This document shows, piece after piece, positions 9,777-17,536 of a stretch of 28,023 bases of DNA. The notes beneath the pieces were generated by a model that did not search any database, was not told the DNA's origin, and saw only the letters and a program-made list of their open reading frames with translations. Position numbers and translations under genes: made by a program. Source of the DNA: Mesostigma viride. Taxonomy: Eukaryota > Streptophyta > Mesostigmatophyceae > Mesostigmatales > Mesostigmataceae. Every line of letters starts with the position of its first letter. Within the stretch, counting starts at the first letter, position 1. The stretch is from NCBI GenBank assembly GCA_009746045.1, contig RPFO01000628.1, positions 1-28,023 of the forward strand. The letters run 5' to 3'.

Positions 9777-9980
9777 TGTTTCCGGCCCCACCGTCTAGGT
9801 CATCTAGTCGCTCCACACGTAAGCCAGCCATAATTTCAATGCACAAGGATACACATTTCCATCACCATTCATCTTCATCATCCTGAACGACTCGAAAACG
9901 CGGAAAAGATAACGGCAGGCTCGAGCTACCATGGTCCGGATTCTCCCGATTTCTGGCCTGCGCTGGTTGTCTCTTTGATA
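9777..9980 (+). repeat. PLE upstream terminal repeat (pLTR)
   Basis: 204 bp from gtttccggcc to ctctttgata. I see no difference from 14329-14532 (constant offset of 4552). By analogy with other PLEs it may carry promoter and processing signals. I searched by eye for a hammerhead ribozyme core (CTGANGA...GAAA) and found no convincing one. Confidence 0.9.
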
Positions 9981-10916
9981 TTAGATTGGTTGAATATAGT
10001 TCGTTTTCGGCTAGGAGGCGTGGCCTTTGCATGACGGGCAAGAGGATTTCAGCCGTGGGCAACCAAGCACACATGTCGTCGGGCTAGTCCGACGAGTGCG
10101 CACGTGAACCGGCACTCCCGGTCACACACGACACCATAGAGATAGTCAGCTGCACCGCCTCATGTCGGCGAAACCCATAGTTCCATCGGAATCGTTTCAG
10201 CGGCCGGCATTTCCTCTCCGCGTTTCCTCAACCTCGTTTTCAGGATCATACTCATCGTTCCTGCATTTTCCTCTTCCACGCAGGTTGTGGCTTTTTTGAA
10301 AGCCACGAATGTACCCGGGGATGGGACGCTTCGGCTGCCTCAATGCCTACACATTCAATACGATGTCCCCCTCTCACCTTCCTCCATCATTCCGCTCACA
10401 TTGCACTACGTGTCTGTGTTTTGTTCTTTTTCTTGTTCTCGTTTGTTTTGCTGTTCTTGTCCTTTTTCTTTTACTTTTACTGAGGGAGCTAGGCTGGGCT
10501 GCGCGCTGTGTGTGCTACTCTCGTGTTTTTCTGTGGGCACTTGAGAGACTAACCAAGGATCGGGCCCCCCACACGGCAATATCAGCCTTTGCTTTTGTTT
10601 ACCCTCCCATATCTCTTTACAAACGCCAAAAAAACACAAAGGCAGGAGCACGGTGACTCATCTGGAACATGAAGAAGGGAAATCTTTTCGTTACAGGAAA
10701 GAGGTGTCAAGTATGACAATTGGAAGGCCCCCCCACTGGGAATCCACATGTTCCGAGTCCATTCAGCTGTGTTGTTAGCCACATCCTGCCCCGGGGAGAT
10801 GCATCATGGACCACCGCTATCGCGTAACGGGTGTTACGCAGTGAATATTGACTTACCTCAATATGCTCCGCTCTGGTTCTGTTTGATGTCTTAGCTCTCA
10901 GTGCATCTGAATCATC
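9981..10916 (+). other. PLE leader between pLTR and ORF
   Basis: About 936 bp with T-rich tracts at 10420-10480 and no convincing second protein. Overlapping short frames at 10287-10656 are pyrimidine-tract artefacts (F/L/C/S-rich). It probably holds the internal 5' UTR. Confidence 0.5.
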
Positions 10917-13900
10917 ATGAAACACCTTATGACTTTCTGGCATGCTCTTACCCTCCACAGAATACGGCAATCCAGTGGCATTGATTACCGGAAGTACACT
11001 GCTATTTCTCGGCAGTTCCCCTATCGTATCTCCTCACAGGCATGGCGGAAGCGTTGTCGCATCAACACGCGCCATAACCATCACTGCAAGGATGACCATA
11101 CTCTACGTCGCCTCCGGCGCTTACAGCGCACGCATTTGTCGCTTACCAACTCCACTCGCCCACACCCCGTAAGCACCCATCGCGTCATTTATGCCATTTA
11201 CAACCGCAGGTACCCTCAGCGTATCTACGTTGGCCAGACGCAACGGGATGCCTGGACGCGTTTTCAGGAACATGTCCGAGCGGCACGCCGCCTTCATATT
11301 GGCCGCCCTGCCGCCAACGACGACACCCCCCTACATGGCGCCATGGCCCAATACGGGTGGTGGGATTGGCGAGTCGTCCCCTTGGAACATGTCCCCGGCA
11401 CCTTTACCGGCGCCGCTTTTCGCAAAGCCGCAGGGCATCGGGAAACGTTTTGGAAACGAATGTTACATGCATTTCTGCCCCACGGTTTTTGCATTGAAGG
11501 CAAGAGTTTCAAAGCTCGGTCTCGCCGCCGCCCGCCTCCCCTCCGTCCCCGCCCTCTTATGTTCATCCGTGCCTGGCGTCTGAAGCACAATCTCCACCCA
11601 TATCGCCCCTATCCCCCCAGCGTCACCCCGGCCCCTCCACCTTCCACACATGTGTCCACCGATCCTTCCCTTTACTCCACCAGTCTCCGCTGCTTACGTC
11701 ACATGTCTCGGCTTATGCAACGCGGCAACTTTCATGCATCCTATCTCGAAGCCTGCAGCTTGAAGAAGCTTACCAGCTTACACATTGCCGTCGGGTCGTG
11801 CTCCCCAGCTGATCTGCAAGTCCCCCGCTCCCATGCCACTAGTCTGCGAGGCCTTCTCTCACGTATCATTCGGCACCGTGTCAATGGGAATGCAGATGCA
11901 CTGCGTCCGCGCCGTTTGCTGATCTCACCTTTCATTCATGCTGCGATGGATGAGCTGTGTTTGCCACACATTCTGCATTTGCCGCAAGTGCAGGCTGCGA
12001 TGCCGCTCGTGGTGCGCAACACTTTCGGCACTCCCATTGCCGCCTGGCATTACTCTCCCACCTTGGGACAAATGGTTTTCAGCAACGGGAAGGTCAGCCG
12101 CGATACAACGCCCACCGAGCTGGCCACCATCTTGGCAGGGCCCTGCCCCTGCCAACAACAACGGTATTTCAAGTACCTTGATCCCACCTCACAGCACGTC
12201 ATGACCGCTGACCTCAGCATCCTGCCGAGCCACACGCTTGTAGACCTTTTTGCCAAAGGCACCAAGTTTCGGCCGTGGGTCCAGCGCACGTGTGCCAAAG
12301 AGGTGAATGCACTGCTCTCCACATCACTGCGCAAATTCTGCAATGCCATGAGCACGGACCTACAGCTTGCTCCCCTTGCCATGGAACCGTGGTTTCGCGC
12401 CGTCATTCACGAATGCAATGCACGTCTCACCAGGCTTGATTACCGTCTCCAGCAGGTCCACCGCACCACCTGGCTCAACACCACAGATAAAGCACTTCTT
12501 GACCACTTCAAGCAGGACTTTATCATCACGTGTGTTGACAAGAGTGCCAACAACTTTGCTTTCATATGCAAGAAGCACTACCTTGCTACTTTGCAACACG
12601 AGTTGGCGTCCAGCCCTACCTATGTTCAGCGTGCACAGTCCACCGCCAGTATCACTGCTGCTCATCGGGCTTTTCTGCACAGCCAAAACATTTTTGCTCG
12701 GGCATTCCTTAAGCGGCAGCGACGCGCCACCACCACTACGTTCCCATATCTGTATCTCACTCTTAAGCTGCACAAAACTCCTGTTGCTTTGCGCACCATT
12801 GCTGCGTCGCATTCAGCCCCACTGATGCCTCTCTCGAAACTCATCTGCCATGCTTTGAATGCTCTTCTCCCCGAAGCCAATGCATTATGGGTGGAGGTGC
12901 TGTCGAATGCCGGGTATGAATGCGCTGGTAGTTGGATCGTCATAGACTCAGCCCAAGTACGCCTACGCCTTGCCGCCCTTAGCCGTTCTAAGACAGCAGC
13001 AGAGAAACGTATACCTATGCCCATAGCCACCTATGATTTCACCACTCTATATACCACACTAGATTTGCACGATTTGAAAGCTCGTTTAGATAGCCTCCTT
13101 ACTCGTCTGTATGCACGTAGGCCTCACGGGCGCAACCACCTGCACGTGCGTGTTTCTCAGACCAAGCCCACGGCAACGTGGCTCTCAGGGATCGCGGCAG
13201 GTGCTATCGTGCGGGATGGTTATAATTATATTATCACGAAGGCTGACCTTGTCCATTGGATCTCTTATCTTGTTGATAACACCTTCATCTGTTTTGCGGG
13301 CAATGTATACCAACAAGCTATCGGCATCCCTATGGGCACTAACTGTGCCGGGCTCCTTGCAAACCTCTATCTATACACTTATGAGCTTGCATTCATGGAG
13401 AATCTCATTGCCTCAAACGATGATGTTCTCATCAGGCGTTTTATCCATACATGTCGATACATTGATGATGTCATCGCTTTCGACAACCCTGATTTCGCAA
13501 CCCATTTGTATATCACCGCTGGTCTGCCTGGCATCTACCCGCAAGCGTCCCTCACATTAAAGCTCACGTCGGAGGATACTCATTGCAATTACCTCGATCT
13601 TAACATTACCCATAACAAGAAGGGCTGGCGTACGGCTGTCTATGATAAGCGCAAGGATCCTAAATACCAGCAAATTCCTTTTATTCGTTACCCCGATATT
13701 CACAGTCTCCTTTCCCACACAGCAAAATATGGTGTTGTTCTTTCTCAGTTACATCGTTTTTCCCGTCTTTGTTCTTATCGTGTTGATTTCATCACGACTC
13801 TTGTTGAACTCTTGCAGCGTTTATTGGTCAAAGACTATGACCGAGCCATTATGCTCCGTCAAGTCCGATGTTTTTTGCAACGTCACCCACATCTGTTCGG

Positions 13901-13973
13901 TGCTGCCCCTTGGCACAAGCTCTACAAACAGGTCGTGGACCGGCTGGATCGCATAGTATCTCCGCACATCTGA
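10917..13973 (+). CDS. PLE polyprotein: GIY-YIG endonuclease + reverse transcriptase
   Basis: 1018 codons, ATG to TGA, uninterrupted. Residues ~90-195 form a GIY-YIG nuclease: IYAIY (91-95), YVGQT (104-108), R115, H119 and the metal-binding E176 in RETFWKRML. After a basic, proline-rich linker comes CVDKSANNFAF (~541), a PLE N-terminal RT signature, then LKLHKTP (~615), motif A YDFTTLYTTLD (D707), motif B QAIGIPMGTNCAG (~800-812) and motif C YIDD (D850, D851), followed by a KRKDP...YPDIHSLL thumb region. The protein should nick the target and copy the element RNA onto the exposed end. The endonuclease precedes the RT, unlike classical Penelope/Athena where it follows. The start is supported by being the first in-frame ATG; an upstream start is not excluded. 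The catalytic residues look complete. The basic N-terminus (residues 45-75, with C47 and C57 near several H) might bind nucleic acid. Confidence 0.92.
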   Translation: MKHLMTFWHALTLHRIRQSSGIDYRKYTAISRQFPYRISSQAWRKRCRINTRHNHHCKDDHTLRRLRRLQRTHLSLTNSTRPHPVSTHRVIYAIYNRRYPQRIYVGQTQRDAWTRFQEHVRAARRLHIGRPAANDDTPLHGAMAQYGWWDWRVVPLEHVPGTFTGAAFRKAAGHRETFWKRMLHAFLPHGFCIEGKSFKARSRRRPPPLRPRPLMFIRAWRLKHNLHPYRPYPPSVTPAPPPSTHVSTDPSLYSTSLRCLRHMSRLMQRGNFHASYLEACSLKKLTSLHIAVGSCSPADLQVPRSHATSLRGLLSRIIRHRVNGNADALRPRRLLISPFIHAAMDELCLPHILHLPQVQAAMPLVVRNTFGTPIAAWHYSPTLGQMVFSNGKVSRDTTPTELATILAGPCPCQQQRYFKYLDPTSQHVMTADLSILPSHTLVDLFAKGTKFRPWVQRTCAKEVNALLSTSLRKFCNAMSTDLQLAPLAMEPWFRAVIHECNARLTRLDYRLQQVHRTTWLNTTDKALLDHFKQDFIITCVDKSANNFAFICKKHYLATLQHELASSPTYVQRAQSTASITAAHRAFLHSQNIFARAFLKRQRRATTTTFPYLYLTLKLHKTPVALRTIAASHSAPLMPLSKLICHALNALLPEANALWVEVLSNAGYECAGSWIVIDSAQVRLRLAALSRSKTAAEKRIPMPIATYDFTTLYTTLDLHDLKARLDSLLTRLYARRPHGRNHLHVRVSQTKPTATWLSGIAAGAIVRDGYNYIITKADLVHWISYLVDNTFICFAGNVYQQAIGIPMGTNCAGLLANLYLYTYELAFMENLIASNDDVLIRRFIHTCRYIDDVIAFDNPDFATHLYITAGLPGIYPQASLTLKLTSEDTHCNYLDLNITHNKKGWRTAVYDKRKDPKYQQIPFIRYPDIHSLLSHTAKYGVVLSQLHRFSRLCSYRVDFITTLVELLQRLLVKDYDRAIMLRQVRCFLQRHPHLFGAAPWHKLYKQVVDRLDRIVSPHI

Positions 13974-14328
13974 ACCCTGTGATGCCAGATCTCCTTTGCG
14001 GCCGTTCCGAGCTTGGCACTGGATTCGTTGTCCACATCGTCGCGTCGCTGCCGCAACACGATGTTTTCTGGCATCCGCGGGCTTTTGGTTCCCGCCGCAC
14101 ATTTGAAAGTGCTGTCCTCCGGCTTTTTGCCTTTGCACCGTGTGCAGTTCTTGGACGTTTGGAATCATGGCATGGCTAACGTGATGACTGACTAGCTAGA
14201 CCTTTTCAGTGGTTTTCCATTTGCGGGTATTTCCTCGTAAATGGTGGGAGAGCGATCGCAACAATGGTGCTCACCACTAGACACTCCCGGCCAGTTAGGC
14301 TAGAAACACACGCCCTGATCAAGCATGC
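13974..14328 (+). other. PLE trailer between ORF and pLTR
   Basis: About 355 bp after the TGA. Open frames at 13868-14179 and 14013-14195 overlap the main ORF or lack character, so it is read as 3' UTR. Confidence 0.5.
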
Positions 14329-14532
14329 TGTTTCCGGCCCCACCGTCTAGGTCATCTAGTCGCTCCACACGTAAGCCAGCCATAATTTCAATGCACAAGG
14401 ATACACATTTCCATCACCATTCATCTTCATCATCCTGAACGACTCGAAAACGCGGAAAAGATAACGGCAGGCTCGAGCTACCATGGTCCGGATTCTCCCG
14501 ATTTCTGGCCTGCGCTGGTTGTCTCTTTGATA
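14329..14532 (+). repeat. PLE downstream terminal repeat (pLTR)
   Basis: Apparently identical to 9777-9980. It is followed at once by attaatta, the right TSD, and then 13 bp of target before the 5' LTR of the next element. Confidence 0.9.
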
Positions 14533-14540
14533 ATTAATTA
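14533..14540. repeat. Right target-site duplication of the PLE
   Basis: attaatta, matching 9769-9776. Confidence 0.7.
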
Positions 14541-14553
14541 ATACGGTAGTTGT

Positions 14554-15137
14554 TGTTACGTCCCTGCCCTTTTGGCCGGACGTAACAATGGAATAAATTA
14601 CTAAGGCTGTTTGATCTATTGGACTGGGGTTTTACGGACCTTGGCTATTGTGTGAATTGGACTAGTTATTTTGGTTCTAGGTTGTCCTTTTAGGGGCCGG
14701 CGCTGTGGCGCCGCGCCGGTTCTGAGTCTGTCAGTGGTTCTAGGCGTGGATCCTATAGTTGAGGGTCGATGTCGGCCCGGATCCTACGTGGAATGAGTGA
14801 CTCGGATTGTTCTAAGGAAATTGGCGTGTATCTGCGCCGCAACCAACCTAGGATAAAGTGGTCCAAGGACGAGAGTCTCGTCCTCTTGGTTTAATGAATG
14901 ATAAGTGCGAATACGCCTACACATTGAGCCCGGGGCATTATCCATTTGTAATTGGTATTGCTAGCCATTATAAGTGTGAACTAATTAGCTTGGCATTAAG
15001 CCGTGATGCCAGATATCTCACGACTCACGTCGTGAAGCGCAACCTACTTTAGGCTATCTTGAATTATTCCTAATTCCGGCAAGAAGGGTCTTTCGCTACG
15101 TAGCTCAGGCTAGGAGTGTCTGGGCAGGGACGTAACA
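14554..15137 (+). repeat. 5' LTR
   Basis: 584 bp, TG...CA ends within a 16-bp inverted terminal repeat (tgttacgtccctgccc / gggcagggacgtaaca). By eye it differs from the 3' LTR by about nine substitutions and one 1-bp indel. Internal hairpins: tgttacgtcc with ggacgtaaca (14554-14587), and ggacgag-agt-ctcgtcc at ~14867-14883. A TGTAA word at ~14947 is a possible algal poly(A) signal. Confidence 0.93.
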
Positions 15138-15883
15138 CTGGTTATCGGAGGAAATGTGCTGGAAAGGTTAGCTAACTCTCGCGGAGAGGGTTAGTGAGCC
15201 AATTAGGATACCAAGACGAAGCTTGGCGTAGGTAGAGGTTCCGGAATTCAACGATTGCTGTCAGGCCGGCGGCCAGCCCGTAAAGGGATTCAACGACGAC
15301 CTATACAGCAAACGGCCAGTCTGGGATACTCGGCGGGGCTAGCAATAGTCCTGTGGTGAGGTGCTGTCAACGATAGCGTTCAGCTCTCCTGTTTTCAACG
15401 ACACCTAGTGGCGGCCAGGGCTTGCCTTCAACGACACCGGGTGGCGGCCAGCTCAGGAGGGATTAACGTCATCGAAGATGGTACGTCCCCTAGTTAGAAG
15501 TCTTTCTTTACAAAGCTATGCCTGCTGAAGGCTAGCTGGCGAGCTTGCTCTCTATCCGGGAACGCGCGCGCAGGGGGTTTATGTTATATGTTGTGCCTCT
15601 ATAGGTTGTAAATGTTGTTGGTGCCCATGGACGTCGCGGAGACGGACATTCGTTGTTTGACCTGCAAGGGGTCGTGGGGGTGGATACCGTCTGGCTGTTG
15701 CCGACTGTGTTGACGGTGTTTACCTCCGTGTGTGCGTATAGCCCGTTCCTGCGGAAGGCTCGGGCGTGTGCTGTGATATACTCCGTGCTCTCTCCCTCGT
15801 TTGTTTAAGGTCACTGCACTAGAGGTAGCCTGGGTTTCCCCTTTCTCTCTTGCTTGCAAGCCGCTGCCAGACTATGATGTAAC
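15138..15883 (+). other. Leader of the LTR element with TCAACGA repeats
   Basis: No protein is recognised in these ~745 bp. Five copies of tcaacga occur between ~15248 and 15433. The last two head 25-bp units at 15394-15418 and 15427-15451 that also share gtggcggccag (33-bp spacing). It may be a packaging or translation-control leader; this is a guess. Confidence 0.5.
15139..15150 (+). promoter_or_regulatory. Probable primer-binding site
   Basis: tggttatcggag, one base after the LTR end, resembles the initiator tRNA-Met complement tggtatcagag with one inserted t and one substitution. Position is right; the match is imperfect. Confidence 0.5.
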
Positions 15884-16222
15884 ATGCCACGACGTAAAAT
15901 AAACAAGGGTGGACAGTCTGGATTTCCTTACTACGCAGTAGCTCACGACGGGGATAAGGGTAGGCCTGCTATATTCTACAGCTGGAAGACTTGTGAGGAG
16001 CATATTAAAGATAAGATATTGTCCCAAGGCTCTAGTGCTAAGTGGAAAGGGTTTGATAACATTACAGATGCAGATAGGTTTGTTAGGGAACACATGCCAT
16101 TGCCTGAGGGGATGCACATCACACGTGAATGCTCCAAGCCACCCACACTCAGCAGTCAGGGGGAGGGGACAGCAGTTACAGTGACTTTCTCTCAGCTGAC
16201 CATTGGCCCTAGCAAGCAGTAG
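15884..16222 (+). CDS. Small ORF with viroplasmin/RNase H1 N-terminal hybrid-binding-like domain
   Basis: 112 codons, ATG to TAG. Residues ~15-70 match the pattern of the Cauli_VI / RNase H1 N-terminal domain: PYYAVAHDGDKGRPAIFYSW, then TCEEHI, then AKWKGFDNITDADRFV, that is Y-Y-A-V, a G-x-P-x-I turn, the W-x-x-C strand-helix and the K-x-F-x-x-x-x-x-A-x-x-F end. In cellular RNase H1 this domain grips RNA:DNA hybrids; in caulimoviruses it is part of the viroplasmin. Here it stands alone ahead of gag, with no catalytic RNase H domain (pol has its own at ~20435-20940). The C-terminal ~40 residues are unstructured. It may bind the hybrid intermediate or be an N-terminal Gag/Pol accessory; that role is inference. 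The ORF is intact although pol is not. Confidence 0.7.
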   Translation: MPRRKINKGGQSGFPYYAVAHDGDKGRPAIFYSWKTCEEHIKDKILSQGSSAKWKGFDNITDADRFVREHMPLPEGMHITRECSKPPTLSSQGEGTAVTVTFSQLTIGPSKQ

Positions 16223-16366
16223 AGGAGACCAGTACTATTAGGTTCAGATTGGAGTAGTATTAGGTTCTATAGTTATAGCTCTATAGCACGTGGTTGCTCT
16301 CTCTCTTTCTCTCTCTTCCTTCCTGGGGAGGTGTTGCCTGCAGTGTAAGGTACCGGTACGAGCACC
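16223..16366 (+). other. Inter-ORF gap with pyrimidine tract
   Basis: Two attaggttc words (16237, 16259), then a long CT-rich tract (16291-16323) and cctgcag at ~16336. A pyrimidine tract followed by CAG would suit a 3' splice site, but no donor is proven. Confidence 0.35.
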
Positions 16367-16738
16367 ATGCCCACACGGTCCCAAACAAGGAACGCCAGAG
16401 ATACAGAGGAAGAGACTAGAGAACGAGAACTAGAGAATACAGAGATAGAACCGGTAGACAACCACGAGCACGGTACAGAGGGTATAGAGGTACCACTGCA
16501 CGTCCAAGTAGGGACAGATACAGGTGAGGTCATGGAGAGACCTGCGGAAGGCTCCCCACGATCCAGAGATCAGAACCCTAGGTTCCCAGCGGATGGGGAC
16601 AATATAGACGCCTTACCCAGGCAGGGAGATGACAGGAACGACCAAGAGAGGCTCCAAGAGTACTCGCAGCAGCAGCAACGGCAGCAGCAGCAACAGCAGC
16701 AGCAGCAACGGCAGCAGCAGCAACAGCAGCAGCAGCAA

Positions 16739-16770
<32 letters not shown>

Positions 16771-17203
16771 GCAACCGCAGCAGCAGCAACAGCAGCAGCA
16801 GCATCAGCAGCAGCAACGGTTACCACAGCAGCATTGGCAACAGCAGCAATTCCGGACGCAGCAGCAACAACCCCAGACGAGACCACAATGGCTACCACCG
16901 GATCCAGAGCAGCAGGGAGATGAGAATGGAGATACCCTGCACTACCGCCGTCAGCAGCCCGTCACCGGGCGGCCAACGCATCCTTGGGCAGGTCGGGGGC
17001 GGCCCCAGGGATCTCCACCGGGGCCCCCACACCGGGGCAGACGCAGAGTGTCCTTCGGCAGCACGTCCCTGTTACCCACGGCGCTATGGTACTCGGACGA
17101 GGAAGGGGAGGCCCCAGGGGCAGATGGCGAGTTCGATGACCTGGGAGGGACTAACGAGACGGACGAGGGAACTGTCACGCAGGGCCCGCCTTGGTACTCA
17201 TAG
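16367..17203 (+). CDS. Gag N-terminal/polyQ ORF
   Basis: 278 codons starting at ATG (MPTRSQTRNARDTEEETRER), ending with GPPWYS and a TAG. The first ~100 residues are acidic and charged. Residues ~101-160 are almost pure glutamine with scattered R, P and H, encoded by CAG/CAA repeats. Then comes a proline- and arginine-rich part (GRPTHPWAGRGRPQGSPPGP) and an acidic end. The frame is the same as gag at 17537, separated by stops, so it may be the N-terminal part of Gag cut by mutation, or a distinct leader protein. A second frame (16629-17495) is open past the stop with a plausible P/S/T-rich sequence, which fits two compensating shifts between the polyQ region and 17475. Confidence 0.6.
16664..16825. 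repeat. CAG/CAA repeat (polyglutamine)
   Basis: Imperfect array built largely of 15-bp units (four cag/caa codons plus caacgg or caacag), interrupted by cgg, ccg and cat. It reads Q in the ORF frame, S/N in the next, and A or L on the opposite strand, which explains several long false frames. Confidence 0.9.
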
Positions 17204-17536
17204 ACCTCGGACCAGCCCAGGGGAGACCAGGAGCAGTGTCACCACCAGAGACGAGGAGACTCACACGCCAGTCCAGCGCCCGGCTTCTCAACCGCAGCGC
17301 CCACGGGTGCTTGACCAAAGCGCGGTCCCCTCGCCTGCGCCTGCTGGCAACTTCAGCTTCAGCAGGGTGGCCTTGGATGACCCGGGGTACGAACACCCCT
17401 CATCCGTCCAGGTGCGGCGGACTCATGGTACGCCGCCCAGATCCAGCCCTTCCCCCGGTCGCAGCCCCCCGACTTCGGCGATATCCCCCACGTAGACGTC
17501 GGTGGGCCTGTCACCGCCGCAGTAAAGGCCCCACCG

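Larger units (their letters stand above)
9777..14532 (+). mobile_element. Complete Penelope-like retroelement, N-terminal GIY-YIG type
   Basis: 4.76 kb between 8-bp TSDs. Order: 204-bp terminal repeat, ~0.94-kb leader, one intact 1018-codon ORF, ~0.36-kb trailer, identical 204-bp terminal repeat. Direct terminal repeats (pseudo-LTRs) around a single ORF are typical of PLEs. GIY-YIG ahead of the RT is the permuted arrangement published for the Naiad/Chlamys clade, Chlamys being the green-lineage branch. Identical terminal repeats and an intact ORF indicate a recent insertion, potentially an active copy. Confidence 0.88.

Noticed and set aside
9930-9960. ctgaacgactcgaaaac as a hammerhead ribozyme core
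   Set aside because: One base too many in the CUGANGA box and no matching stems I and III could be drawn.
10287-10656. Two overlapping small proteins in the PLE leader
   Set aside because: Composition follows T-rich tracts (F, L, C, S runs) and both phases are equally open; no domain.
16578-16898. Minus-strand alanine- and leucine-rich open frames
   Set aside because: Reverse readings of the CAG/CAA repeat.
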